From NCBI GenBank assembly GCA_949357655.1, contig CASHTG010000013.1:124001-188000 (forward strand): a stretch of 64,000 nucleotides of DNA, written 5' to 3'. The stretch comes from Parascedosporium putredinis. Its lineage: Eukaryota; Ascomycota; Sordariomycetes; Microascales; Microascaceae. Under the pieces are notes generated by a model. It saw nothing but the letters and a program-made list of their open reading frames with translations. It was not told the DNA's origin and did no database searches. Both the position numbers and the translations under genes were made by a program. Below, one piece after another: positions 46,848-59,333 of the stretch (the first letter of the stretch is position 1; each line of letters starts with the position of its first letter).

Positions 46848-48471
46848 CGTTCGTCCAAGTAACAATAAAATTCGAGGTCCAACTCCTCGCTACTCTCAAG
46901 AAAAACAAAACAAAGAAACAAGGGAGTTAACTAACCTTGCCCCCGTGACCCAACGGAGATAAAAATCAATTTTTGGGAAAGCCTGTCGCCAGATCTAGGA
47001 CTTGCCACTTCATTCCTGCCTGAATTCCGTCGAATAGGACCGGACTCGCGTTTATGCGGTAACACTCTGCAAACCCATGACAGGTTCCGATGATTGGGTG
47101 CGTAGGATTCAATGGTGGCGCGGGGACCTCAAGATCAGCTCCATCGATGCACGTTTTGTCGAATGAAACTCTGCGGTTCCCGGACCTACCTATAGCTGAA
47201 GTCTACGTCGCCTATGGCAGTGGCAGTGCCTTGAAGAAATCCATAGATGTGACAACGCCGATCCTGCGCAAAGGGAATGCGGAGGCGATGGCAGCAAGTC
47301 TCTTGAATATAGAATAAAAGGAAAATAGAAAAAGAAAAAGAAAACGCCTTATGAACTGTTCCTGGCCTCTTGAATGACCAACAAACAGAAAATTACCACG
47401 CGCCACACTTTTCGTCCCTATCGTATTGCGACCCGACCTGATTCCATGTTTACTTTCTGGCACCGATCTGTATACATCGCCATTGGAGCCTAGTGTCGCG
47501 GAATGGACTGTGCTACATGAACGATTTCCCACGTCATTTCGCAGGGAAGCGTGGCAGGACGCATGTCTCGACCCGAGTATTCAATGTTTCCCGAGATACA
47601 AGATGTTTGCATGTCGGGGCCGATCCTTGCGAGGAGACGTGCGTCCGGGTTTGGAATCCCGGACAGGACAACATATTGTCTTGTTGGTGGTCGCACGGAA
47701 GGAGCACTAAAGGAGCACAGCACCATCCATCTCGAGATGCTGCGACACCACGGGAGCCTACAGTAGTTGTGATTCCTTCTTAACCCCTCGCACCTGAACG
47801 TTACATCCATGTATCAATATCATGACTTCTATCATGCGGATGTGCACATCCAATCAACTTGGCTCTTCCAATCAAGAGACTCTCTCCGAATCCTTTGTCG
47901 GGCATTGTATCGTTGGCTTTACTTTTCGGCTTTTTCGTATGTCCGTACGGCAAATTACTAAGCTCCATGTCGATGCTGTCTTTGCGAATATTTTCAAGAC
48001 ACTGAGAACCCCGCGTCTAGAAGTACCAATGTACCTTAACAAGGAGGACAATCATTCCAATATCGATTGCGACTATTATTCTCTGACAGACTTGACAGAG
48101 CCAAGACAGTGCCACTCCTCCGGCGCCGGACCGGCCCGCAATTGGGCGCTTACGCCATGACAGCCAGCCCCAATAATACCGCGGTGGGTCGAAATATTCA
48201 ATATTCTTCATTAGCTTAGCTATTTCTTCCCTATTATGATCAGTCGCGAGTGCCGCTAAAACAACGCCAGTCCTGACAGAGCAGTTCTGGTTTCTATGAA
48301 TGAAGACTATAAGATGGGGTTCACCCCTCGGGGAGATCAATGATGGTAATTAAGAGAGGCCCAAAGGAACGGGCGACCGGCTTGAGTTATTGTCGCTTAT
48401 TGATATCGTATCGCCGACTATTGCGGCGCTGTATTTTATTTCCCTTTTCATAGACGTACGCAGCAGCTCAA
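46848..48471. other. Gene-poor spacer
   Basis: 1.6 kb. Short frames exist but none has family features. The stretch at 47300-47350 is purine-rich (GGAAAATAGAAAAAGAAAAAG). Nothing else can be supported. Confidence 0.4.
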
Positions 48472-50418
48472 ATGGGTGATCAAGTTATTTCCGTCTCTCA
48501 AGTAGGTCGTCAAGAGAACACGAAATCGAGCCAAGAATCTCATCTCGCATGCATGGATGCTTAGAAAATCCGAGACGCGCTCCAAGCCTCGCTACCAGCT
48601 GCGCCTGATCAACTATTGACGATTCAAAGTCCAGGCACGGCGCTTAACTGCAGGTGCGTATCTGCATCTCTAGCCCTTCGTTGAAAGCTACTTCAGCCCA
48701 AAGCGAATCCCCAGCTTACGTTTCGACAGCGAGTCTGGGCCGTTCTGGTGGAATCCAAGCAAGCATGCCGAAACACCCTATGGCGTCAAGGTGAGCGAGG
48801 CCCGACTAACGGACGGCATGGTCCCGTTGAGCAAAGTCATGGTGAGTCCCGACCAATCTTTTGTGCTAGCAAAGCACTGACTTACGAATTGGATCTGTGA
48901 TAGAGGGCCCCCACCGGCCAGAGCGTGGCTCATAGCTACAATGCCGCTCTCGACATGCTCATTCCCGAGGATCCCTTCATGAGTGGAGGTACAATGGGCC
49001 CCGGCCGGACTTCAGGCGCAGAGCGATACGCATCCGCCATGAAGTTTCTCTCGTCAAAGGACCGCGATACCGACATGACCGTCATGGACGTGTACACCAA
49101 GAAGCAGCAAGCGTGGATCATGGCAGCGAGCGAATGGGAACAGGCGCAGAAACGAGCAAGAGGTGAATTACTCAGACGACTTGCCCTACGCTGGACGACG
49201 GACCTAACATTGAACGTGTCGCTTCTTATTCTAGAGGACCTGAAACAGTGGCATCCACTGGAACCTAAAATGTTTCAACAGCTTTACCTTGGATGGCTTC
49301 AAGAAAACAGCCGCGATGTGCGTTTGTCTTCGCCGAAGAAAAAGCGGCCGGCAACAGTTTAAGCTAACGAAGACTTTGCTATGTCTTTAGTACAAGGATC
49401 GAATTCAGGCAAAGTACATGGATTGTGAGTATCCGTCGACAAATGCCTCCGCGCAAAGCCGAGCTAACAATGAGGTCCAGGGGTTACCAATGGGTACAAA
49501 TTCAGGGTTGAATACTGTTTTAACCTCACAGGTCAATCTTCGGCCATGAAGCGAATCGAGTCGAGTAAAGAGGCGTACCGGAATCTCGTTGTCATTGATA
49601 CAGATGGCACCACGCAATGGCCGGGGTTACCCTCAACCCTACCAATTGGGCTGATTTGTGTCTTGGCAAGGCCAAAGCTCGGAATGGTGGTAACGACGTG
49701 CAAGACAAGAACCCTTCACCATGGACAAAGGTACAACTGTTCAATCTATCTCTTTATTTTCTGGTTGTTTAACAATCTTATAGATCAGGGTTACTATCCC
49801 CACGTCCCCTCAAAACGAGAGAGCAGCAAGCTCATCCTCCACGCTAAGCGAAACCTACCCGCAGGCCAACGCGTACGTCACTTCATCCCGCCCATGAAAC
49901 TTTCCGTATCTAAAACTAACTAGCTTTACAGCAAGGCTTCAGAATCGGCATCCAGATGCGACGTGGACATCTCCTTTGAAGCCCTTGTCGTGGAAATTAA
50001 TCGATCCTGGCTTCACGGTGAGCTTTTTGCCGATTCTGAGCTCAACGTCCCCGGCAACGTGCACTTATCCCCCGGCCCCCAGGCATTGATCAAGGCTATC
50101 GACGGCGACGGCACGGGCTTGGAACAGTACAGCTGCTTCCCGTCGTACCCTACCTCTTTCGTCATCGCGGCGAATGTGGAGCTCGAGTTCCGCGGCGACA
50201 CGGCCCCTCTCGAAGAAGCTCTTGCATCTTCGTCCCATGATGTTTATAGCAAGGTAACCTATGGTCCCTTTAGCCTGAGTGGCAACCACGAACAGAATAC
50301 GTCGACGACCAGCACTAAAATGACAAAAACGGCGATGGGGGTCAGGATTTCGCTCGAGGCTCCAGCTATCATCGGCTGGGTGAGCACTTTGCTTCCTCAA
50401 CTTCCTGCCCCGAGGTGA
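48472..50418 (+). CDS. Unrecognised multi-exon protein, about 440 residues
   Basis: Assembled from nine exons by splice signals and frame: 48472-48501, 48565-48653, 48688-48841, 48904-49162, 49235-49317, 49391-49424, 49481-49730, 49784-49872, 49932-50418. The intron 48654-48687 would be only 34 bp, which is doubtful. One frame change lies in a G run near 49620-49624. I do not recognise a named domain. The protein is soluble, with aromatic-rich patches (SESGPFWWNPSKH), a helical middle (KKQQAWIMAASEWEQAQKRA), a well-formed C-terminal part with WLHGELF, LSPGPQAL, YPTSFVIAANVELEF and a YGPFSLSG block, and an ending APAIIGWVSTLLPQLP. The last part looks like a conserved fungal family of unknown function. 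No signal peptide. Confidence 0.68.
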
Positions 50419-50605
50419 TTATAACCTCCACAAAAGATGATTTGTGGGATTTTGGGGATGTTTAGAGGTTTACTTGCTGCTAAATATATCTCCAATTTGA
50501 CTAAAATTTGCTTCTCGGTATCACACGTGACCTCATTCAGACTTCAAGTTCTAGCCTCTAACCTTGTCCGCTCTACATCATCATTGTTTCTCTCGACATT
50601 ATTAA

Positions 50606-51790
50606 AACCCTTCGACCACGGCTGTAGCGACTAGCGCTGACGAGTTTCATCCAATCGGGATACCTACGGACCTTATCCCAGTTCCACGGCTCAGATCCAA
50701 GCTAGTCTACCTTCCTCCCTGGACTCGCTGGATTCTACTAGCTCGAATTTCCTTCCACGTCTTTCGTGACACTTGTGCCGTCCTCACGAACGCGCCTCCG
50801 CCATCGAGATGCCGGGTGTTGGGGTACGGGCCCTCGCCCGTGATATCTTTTTTATGATAGCAAGGATCCAGCGACTTTACTTGGAGGCCTCGTCCTCAAC
50901 CCAGGCGTCACAAACGATAATTTCTACTCCATGATTGAAATCGTCCTCATCATCACGGGCACCTATGTTCTCCAGGACGAAGCCGGAGAGATTCTCTCAC
51001 GAGACGCAAAGCCACTTCTGCCCGGCAAGTACTTTGTCGTCGCTGACGATAAGATTGAGGTATCAGACGAGGTGGCCATGACTCGGACTTCATCCCCTGA
51101 TACAGGGACAAGAATTCAAGTCTTTAGAAATCAAGTACGCCAACGGGACGGAGGCTGCGTTATCACAAAAGAGGTGAATCTTGGCGCAAGATTTAATCTC
51201 TGGGATGGCTTCGAGGCGGCGCACATCTTTCCTCGCGTACGAAGAGTTGTGGAACGAGTGCAACTTTGGCCATTGCATCACACTCCCACCTAGCCGGGGA
51301 GGAGTGATCAACTCTGTGCAAAATGGCTTGCTCCTCCGGTCCGATATACGTCAAGTCTTTGATCGTTTCAACGTCGCAATTAATCCGGATGTGAGTCCAC
51401 GCCCTTCGTCTTATATGCTAGGCTAGTGTTCATCTGATTTTCATCCTAGGATAACCATAAAATCATCTCCTTTCAGCCAAACGCAAAGAATGTCTCCGGC
51501 ACGTTTCTAGAGCCTAGCCTCCTAAACGACGAGCGAAGGCCTGCTCCCGAACTTCTCCGGTGGCATTTCCGGCAGGCTGTGCTGACCAACATGAGAGGGG
51601 CCGGAGAGCCCGTGTTTGAGCACGATTTCCCGCCCGGTTCGGATATGATGGGGAGATAAGAGATGGTCCCAAGCCTGCAGAGAGAATGGAGTTTGAGTTG
51701 TTTTCTCGATTTTCTGCCAATTTGAATCCCGCGCATGAAGATGCTGCTTCGGCCACGAGCGAAGCCGACCCTTCGGATTACAATGCGTAG
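50606..51790 (+). CDS. HNH_2-type putative nuclease protein
   Basis: Fungal protein with an HNH_2-like domain. Seen: a preceding domain with YDSKDPATLLGG and YSMIEIVLIITGTYVL, then VRQRDGGCVIT, WDGFEAAHIFP (core His), ELWNE, and VINSVQNGLLLRSDI with FDRFNVAINPD, matching the order of the HNH_2 family. An intron lies at 51391-51449. The frame breaks near 50848 (T run), 51234 and 51650 (G run). No ATG is seen in frame at the 5' end; 50606 is merely where the frame opens, so an upstream exon or error is likely. Such proteins are numerous in fungi, often variable, and their role is unknown; a DNA-cleaving function is inferred from the fold only. Confidence 0.72.
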
Positions 51791-52946
51791 TATCGGCTTA
51801 GGTACCGGATCATAGCCCTGTCGCCCGAGTTAGTTGAACTCTCACGAACTCCCTCTCAATAACTACATGTAGCAATACAGAGCAAGGTGTCGCCACAGCT
51901 CGCCTGCGCCTTCATTCCAGCAGTACTTGGAGAACCAACCTCCAGGAGCTTCATGTACCAGCATCCTTTTCTCTTTTGCTTGAATTTGACAAGAAGTCCA
52001 CTTCGACACTTCGTCGGCATAAAAGCGCTCATAACCTTTTGCTTCTGACAATCTTCTATTACTCCGCCATCTGCTTTTTTAGTCACAAGCCGATCAGTGC
52101 CTTTTGGTGATGCGATATTCCAAGGCAACGCCTCGGCCCCACCCTCATGCGACAATCCGGGGTTGCAGCCGCTCCGCTATAAGCGCACTAAGGGGAGGCA
52201 AGATACGCGAGGTTCGAGATGACGACCGCCTCTGCGTCGCCCGACTGGTCCCCGCACGCGCGAGTCTCCGTCGCCTACAACGTATCCGGTGAATTCTGGG
52301 TCGGGCATATATCCGAGGCGTTGGAAAAGTGCCCGTCTATCAGTTTACATTTCCGGAAATGGGCAGGCCACCGGTTCCAGGCAAAAGGACCCGCCTTAGC
52401 ACTGACGTCCCGGGTAATCCCTCGACCAAGTCTGGATCGCCGCAACGCCGCCGTGCGACGTGAGTGGCCCGGCTATACAACCCCGCACCCATGATCACGA
52501 TAAAACCTAGTAAAGAGTCCCTTCCACCCTGACCATTCATCAAGGGATTATAGGCCCCAGTTTGAGGTTGAAGGGTAGTACGGCCGAGAAATAGGGAGCG
52601 TATTCCATGATGCGAATTTCAATCTTCAATGTGACGTCCCGTGACCCGAGTCCCAGGACGATAATTTGGGCGCTTCACGACAAGATGAAATCAACTGCGT
52701 CGGGGATTACCATGCAGGTTTCGATACAACCGTGGAGATGGGCGCGAGGGCGTGGAAAAACGGCATATAAAGTGCGGGCGGGAACAATATGGTATATTAT
52801 CCAGGTTCCGCGCATGGAAATCTGCATTGGGCGTGAATGGACTGGCCGGCAAAGAGACAAGTCGACTTCTAACTTGGAATTTTCAAAAGCGAAGAAAACA
52901 CAACACGCACGAACACATTGAAAGTTGCAAGATTGTGATAGGTAGG
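51791..52946. other. Spacer before the GH43 gene
   Basis: 1.15 kb without a supportable gene. The last 200 bp include TATA-like words (GGCATATAAAG near 52763) suitable for the downstream promoter. Confidence 0.4.
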
Positions 52947-55213
52947 ATGAGGATCGGCGTCATTTCTCGGCTTACCGGGCTGCTCCCGCTGCTCGGCGCC
53001 TCTCTAACCCACGCCTCGCCAACCGGAAGCTCCACGCCACACGCGCTGTCGGCGCGCGCCGAACGGATCCTAGCTGACATCGAGCTTCACAAGATCGACG
53101 ACGTCCGCGGTCATCTCTCCCTACCGACTAGCTTAAATGGGTTGCCCATCTCCTGGAACAGCAGCCACCCGGACATTGTTGGGACGGATGGCCGGGTTAA
53201 ACGCCAACTGGGAGACGCCAAAGTTACCCTGACTGCGACGATTGACGCGGAGGGCGTGTTGCAGAGTCGAAGAATTGACGCCATTGTGCGCCGGCAAGCT
53301 AGCGTCAATGCGTATGAAGGCTACGCGTTTGCTTATTTCACGGGCAGTTCTCTCGCCGGCGAAAACATCTTCTTTGCCGCTAGCAACGGAAACGATGCCC
53401 TCAGCTGGAAGGAGCTTAATGCCGGGCAACCGGTCCTAAAGTCGTCGTACGGCACAAAGGGACTACGAGACCCCTTCATCATACGCTCCCACGAGGGCGA
53501 CACGTTTTACCTCCTCGCCACGGACCTTTCCATCGGCTCAGGTACGTCGTGGAGCGATGCCGTGCGCAAGGGCAGCCGGTACCTCGAAGTCTGGGAATCG
53601 CACGACCTCGTCAACTGGTCGGACCAGCGCCATATTCTCGTCTCTCCTGCCTCGGCGGGCAACACGTGGGCGCCCGAGGCCTTTACGACGATACCATCGG
53701 CGAGTACGTGGTCTTTTGGGCTTCGTCCATCTACGCGGAGAGCGACACTGGCCACGCGGGAAATACGTACCATCGCATGCTCTACGCCACGACCCGTGAC
53801 TTTGTGACGTTTAGCGAGACTCAGGTTTGGCAGGACGCCGGTACTTCGAGAATCGACTCCACGATCCTCGAGGATAACGGCGTCTATTACCGATTTAGCA
53901 AGGACGAGGGCGCCGGTGGCACCGGATGCAGCGACATTATCCAGGAGGAGTCAACGAATTTACGGGCCACACTGGACGCGTGGAGGATCACAGACTCTTG
54001 CATTGGCCGAAATGCCGGCACATCCGCTGTCGAAGGCCCCACCGCCTTCAAATCGAACCCTGGCGACGTGCGTGGCGAAAGGTTCTACCTCTTCGTGGAT
54101 GAGTATGGTGGCCGCGGCTACATCCCTCTCGAAACGGCCGATATCTCCAACCCGGCGTGGAAGGTGTCGAGCTCGTATAGTCTTCCACGGAGCCCCCGCC
54201 ACGGAACCGTGATCCCCGTCACGGCGGCAGAACTATCCGCTCTTACTAGCAGCCTGTCCATAAAGGCAAAGAGGCAGGAGGCTAGCTCTGCTGCCGACAC
54301 CCTCAGCGGGAGCCCTGTGCTTCCCGACTATTACGCGGACCCGAACATCGCCATCTTCAACCAGACATACTACATTTATGCCACCACGGACGGCTTCCCT
54401 GGCTGGGGTGGCAAGGAATTCTACGTCTGGAAGTCCCCCAACCTCGTCGATTGACGCGTAGCGAGCAGCCTTTCTTGACGCTAGACGGGGAGAACGGCAA
54501 TGTGCCCTGGGCCGTTGGCAACGCTTGGGCGCCTACTATCACCGAGAGGGGCGGAAAATACTACTTTTATTTCAGTGGACACAACCCCGTCTATAACCGC
54601 AAGACGATCGGTGTGGCTGTGGCAGATTCTCCCGATGGACCGTTCACCGCGCAGCCGGAAGCCATGATTCTCAACAACGAGGCCGTCACCACGGGGCAGG
54701 CGATCGATCCCGCCGCTTTCCATGACCCCGTAAGTGGCAAGTATTATTTCTTCTGGGGTAATGGGTCCCCCATATATGCTGAACTTGCGGACGACATGGT
54801 CACGCTCAAAGAGGGTACGATCCAGAAGATTACCGGGCTAAACGATTTCCGCGAGGGCATCTTTGTCAACTACCGCGAGGGTGTACCACCTTACCTACTC
54901 AATCGATGATACAGGTTCCGTCAACTACAAGGTTGGCTATGCCACGTCGACGAGTGTCAACGGGCCCTGGACGTATAGAGGCGTTGTTTTGGAGAAGGAT
55001 GCGAGCCAGGGAATCCTCGCCACGGGACACAGCTCAATCGTCAATGTTCCCGGTACGGACAACTGGTACATTGCCTATCATAGATTTGCTATTCCTGATG
55101 GAGATGGTACTCACAGAGTTACTTCGATTGACAAGGTTACGTTTGGGGCCGATGGATTTATGCAGAAGATTACGCCGACCTTGACTGGTGTCGAGGCTGA
55201 GGTGTTGCAGTGA
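52947..55213 (+). CDS. Secreted tandem glycoside hydrolase family 43 protein
   Basis: About 755 residues with two five-bladed-propeller GH43 modules. The start at 52947 gives a good signal peptide (MRIGVISRLTGLLPLLGASLTHA). Module 1: base Asp in LRDPFII, middle Asp in RIDSTIL, acid Glu in VEGPTAF. Module 2: base Asp in YADPNIA, middle Asp in AIDPAAFHDP, acid Glu in REGIFV. Both triads are therefore complete. The frame changes near 53690, 54455 and 54885, with homology continuing across each. Family knowledge: GH43 enzymes remove arabinose or xylose from plant arabinoxylan or arabinan outside the cell. A tandem pair suggests two related specificities in one secreted enzyme. No link to the metabolite cluster is evident; with the nearby carrier it hints at a plant-polymer diet. 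Confidence 0.88.
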
Positions 55214-55579
55214 GTGTTGGTGAAGTAGTAAGATGACTAGGTCAAATTCGGGCCGGTTCTTGGGCCCAATACTCTTTGGAAGGGGTGTAGCTAAATGAGC
55301 GAGCCTGTTCCCATTTCAGAATTTATACCTGGTGTGGGAAGAACTCCGATGTCTGATCCTTCAACGTGTATCGGCAGGCGAAGAACAGAATTATGCGCGT
55401 TTTCTGGAACTCTACTCTTGTTTTATACACCTGTTCCATATTCTCAGGCTTGCTATCGAATCCTCTGCCGTGACAGAGTCAATTGTATCTGTAGGTGGTC
55501 CCCCACATCCATCGCGATGGATGTGACCGCCGGGTCTGAGTGACAACGGCGTGCATGATCATTTTAGCATCCGCAGACG

Positions 55580-57344
55580 TCATAACCATCGCGTACCATA
55601 TTCCAATCCGCTGCGATGATCCATTTCAAAGAGTGTACAAAACAGGCGTGACCCCGTACCTTCATGCGCGGCAATCAATTTCTTGTTATCGCGCCTGAGA
55701 ATCAACTTCATCGTCCAGCATCCTATCATGCTAGCCACCGAAAACGCAACCATGAGAATCATGGCCTTGGTGTAGCGGGGCTCGTCTCCCGGGGAAAAGA
55801 AATACGGGCTCCAGATATTACCGAGCTGGCTCATAAGGTTGATGATGGCACCCACGCAAGCGCGCTTCTCGGGCGTCTGGCTCAGGAGCTGGCAGCCCAA
55901 CTATACACAATCGAGTTGGCCGCGAAGCACCCGGAGACGTAGAGGAAGGAAGCGAAATAGCGTGCGCCAATGTTGAGAGTGGCCACGTTGATGATGAAGC
56001 CGATGGCTGCGACGCCCATGGGCGTGCTGATGTGGAAGCCCGCTCCGCGTGCTTGTCGCTGGACCAGGCTACGAAGAAGGAAACACCGGCGCCGATGAGG
56101 TATGGTGGTGCGGTGCACAACAGAGTAACTGTGCGGCTTCCAAGGTTGAAGCCGCGGACAATGGATGGGTAGAAGTTGTTGAACCTGAGGGGATTTGTTA
56201 GTATCATGTCTCTGTGTGGGTTCCGCGCCCGTTGATCAATCAACTTACCCATAAGCCGTGTGGTTGCTGATGAGAATAAAGGACTGAAAGATGAGATGAT
56301 CAGGTTAGAAGAAGCTTGCGTGCATCCCGGCAAGGTATACAAGACTTACGAATATCCACATTCGGTAGTCCATGCATGCCAACTTGAGACCATACCAAAC
56401 CGAACGGTTCGATTCTTGATTCGACACCTCCTGGCGCGCCATGCGCTCGGCAGCGAATTTACGCTCCTCCTCGGTAAAGAGCCACTTCCCAGCTCCCGTA
56501 TCGGACTCTGGGTAGTCGAGAAGGACAAAGAACGCCACGATGGCGGCAATGAAACTGCCAACTCCCTCGATGATGAACAGCCAGCGCCAACCAGCAATGT
56601 CCCGGGCGCCGGACAGACCGGAAAAGATGCCCGCGGCCAAGAGCCCCGAAATGGCCGTCGCGAGGACGAGGCCCGAGTACAAGATTGCGATGCGGAGGGC
56701 CAATTCCTTCTTGGTGTACCAGCAGGAGAGCACGTAGTAGGCGCCGGGAAAGAAGGGGGCCTCGGTGATGCCGAGGATGAAGCGGACGGCGATGAGACCG
56801 CTGAAGTTGTGGACGAGGGCGGTACTGGCGGATACGACGGACCAGGCAGCAACCCAGGCGGGCATGTAAATGGATGGGCGTACTCGAGTGAGAATCATGT
56901 TACTCGGGAGTTGCATCAGCATATACCTTGACGAAGGGGAAATGTTAGCTTTCAGCTTCAACCAGAGACCCACGAATCAAGGGATAACTTACCCTACGTT
57001 TAGGATAGATACGGCGACGTTGAATTGGTTGCCGGTAAGGCCGAGATCTTTTTCAAACGTGTCGAGTTTAGCCTGGCTATGGTTGATGACTTTTTGTTAG
57101 TTGCGTGCCAAGGTTTTATCGCAATAGGAAACTATGGGACTGGCAAGGCTCACGCGATATTGTTACGGTCTAGGTAGTTGAAGAGATACAACACCCAGAG
57201 CATTGGCATCAACGTCCAGTCGAGTCTCCGCACGAGTTTCTTCTCGCGCTGTACCCATGCTTCATCTGTGATCAGTACCTGGGATTTCTCAGTTGTGGAG
57301 GCATCAAGATGCTCGATCTGGGGGTCTTTGATATCGGTAGTCAT
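55580..57344 (-). CDS. MFS transporter, ACS family
   Basis: Third ACS-type carrier in the window, about 490 residues. Seen: cytosolic N-terminus with DEAWVQREKKLVRRLDWTLMP, span 1 ending YLFNYLDRNNIA (family D-R-x-N-I), GYMLMQLPSNMILTRVRPS, RFILGITEAPFFPGAYYVLS and WYTKKELALRIA in span 4 and the loop after it. Several short introns are needed: around 57070-57150, 56935-56990, 56290-56345 and 56185-56245. The last exons run to a stop at 55580. A frame change is likely near 56035. Substrate unknown; relatives move nicotinate, allantoate, tartrate or other carboxylates. It is divergent from, and possibly functionally grouped with, the dehydrogenase at 58147. Confidence 0.84.
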
Positions 57345-57520
57345 TGTGTAGTTTTGTCGTGGCAGGAAAGCGTGAGCGTATCGAACCCCAAAGAAAAAGG
57401 AAGCGAAAGGACGACGACACCTCCCCCTTTGTACTGCAATTTTTCTGTCTGATACGAGTCTGCATCTGCTTTAGTCGAGGAATAGGATCGTTCACCTTTC
57501 GGAGGGGGCCTAGGTTGGGG

Positions 57521-57550
57521 TCCGGGGTAATCCGGGGTAATCCGGGGTAG
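57521..57550. repeat. Three 10-bp tandem repeats carrying CCGGGG
   Basis: TCCGGGGTAA occurs three times in a row (the last ends TAG), about 180-205 bp upstream of the MFS start. Each copy has CCGGGG, which fits the SYGGRG consensus of the carbon-catabolite repressor CreA. Tandem CreA-type sites are the effective arrangement in known promoters, so glucose repression of the carrier is a fair inference. Confidence 0.6.
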
Positions 57551-58146
57551 TGATAACGGGGCATCTCCGCACCGCAGCGATGAGCGCAGCCCGCGCTGGG
57601 GCGAAGCCATCCTGGGTGTTTCCAAGACCTCAGAAAAATCCTGCGTCATTCCACACCCGTGTCAACTTTCCCCTTTTCTCTCGGCTCCATGATCGGCAGT
57701 GCTGGCAAAATTGGAGAACTATGCCCGATGTGGACATCAGCCCCTTACTCCAACACGATTCATCTACTCCAACGCCGCTGCTCACTTACTCCACAACGCT
57801 GGCCCTGGCATCAACTCTTGCGACGATGGGGCCACAAAGGGATGAGATGTGATACGGGTGCGATGAGGCATACTATAGCTAGTGGGAATCATCAACCGTC
57901 TTGATTGTATTATTCGCCGCATGCTAACGGGGAGCGCGACACATGAAGAGATAGCCCCCGGTTTTGCATGCAGTGAACCAATTGGATCGTCACCAAAGCG
58001 CAAACACGTCGCTAGCTTCTCGGAAACTACAAAAGTTCTGTACACCGGTAAATATTGAAGACCATTTTAAATTTGGGTGTGTTATGATGGAATATTCAAG
58101 CCTAAAGCTCCTATTTTTCTCGTCCTCCATAACTTGGTCACGTCTA
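57551..58146. other. Spacer between MFS carrier and dehydrogenase
   Basis: Upstream sequence of the carrier and 3' flank of the dehydrogenase. No gene seen. Confidence 0.4.
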
Positions 58147-59333
58147 TTACGCTTCCCCAAGGTCCGGATCCGAGCCTCCGATCCACTTGTAGATCGCCTT
58201 TGAATCCTTCCCCTTGAACCGCACATCAGCAGCAACCTGCCTGTACGCCTCGAGCATCGGTTTGCCAATGGGCATAGTAGCCCCCAGATCCTCGCCAGCC
58301 TTCACGGCCAGCTCCAAAACGCCCAGACACAGCTCGATGGAAAACCCGCCATTGTACCCGTTGCTTGCGGCGTTCTTGGGCGTGAGCCCCGGCACGGGGT
58401 TATTCACCTTGGAATTGAAGTTCATGCCTGAGCTCGCGTTGATGACCTTGAGGAGGTTTTGGCATCCAGCCCTGCGCGGATGCCAATGTTGAAGGTCTCG
58501 GCGGTCGCGAGAGCCGTGAGAGAGGAGAGGTAATTGTTGAGGAGCTTCGTCTTGAGGCCGGCGCCGAGGTTTCCGCAGTGGAAGATGCTTTCTTCCTTGC
58601 CCATGAGCTTGCAGAGCTCGAGTACGCGGGGGTAGAGATTGTCGGGGCAGCCAATCATGAAGGAAAGGTTTCCGGTTTCGGCACCCATCGCTCCTCCCTG
58701 TATAGCATTTCGTGGCAAGAATCAGTGAGAGATCTATAGATTAGTTGAGAGGGAGTGTAAGAACGTAGGCACGACTTACGGAGCATGGGGCGTCGACAAA
58801 GTCACCGAAGCCGCCGTCAACAACGGCCGCAGCGACCTCAGAGGACACGGCGACGTCAATCGTGCTGAGTTCGAGGTACAACTTTCTTCGCCCTTCCTTC
58901 TTAGGCGCGGCCAGCAGGCCAGTAGAAGGGTTCAGAAAAACATCGCGGACGTGAGCGGCTTGGGGGACGGATGTGAAGATGACGTCCTACGAATAAGCAT
59001 GCATTACGAGTTAGTTTTATTTCGGTTGCATGCGGTTTGGGACGGAGATGGCTTTGTTACAGCAAATTCCGCAACCTCTTTCGGCGAGGTAGCGACTTGG
59101 ATGTTCCGACCCTGGCCCTTGAACTCGCTCGCGAGTCGCTGAGTGGCCTGTGTCGCGATGTCGTACACGATCACGAGGCTGGTCTCGGGAGCCTTGAGAC
59201 AGATATTCTTGGCCATGCCATGTCCCATTTGACCGAGGCCTGCGCAAGTTAGTTCAACGGAAGCCTATTTCCACGTGTTTTGATCCAACGAACCGATGAA
59301 GCCATAGGTAGTTGTTTCGACGATGCCAACCAT
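58147..59333 (-). CDS. 3-Hydroxyisobutyrate dehydrogenase-like oxidoreductase
   Basis: NAD(P)-dependent beta-hydroxyacid dehydrogenase of about 330 residues. Seen: Rossmann start YGFIGLGQMGHGMAKN after joining exon 1 (59333 to about 59293) to exon 2; the substrate loop LELSTID; GGAMGAETGNLSFMIG; and the catalytic lysine in GAGLKTKLLNNYL. The C-terminal helical domain ends KWIGGSDPDLGEA. Introns: about 59246-59292, near 58985-59060 and near 58698-58778. The frame changes near 58455. No mitochondrial leader is obvious, so a cytosolic role in degrading a small hydroxy acid is possible instead of valine catabolism. The neighbours (carrier, CMD-like protein, C2H2 regulator) support a small catabolic unit. 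Confidence 0.86.

Noticed and set aside
48017..48340. Minus-strand frame of 107 codons with a hydrophobic end
   Set aside because: One hydrophobic stretch only, no homologous feel and no promoter or splice context. Not supportable as a gene.
52104..52495. Short frames with a start near 52219 as a small gene
   Set aside because: Frames overlap on both strands with arginine-rich translations and no motif; typical of GC-rich spacer.
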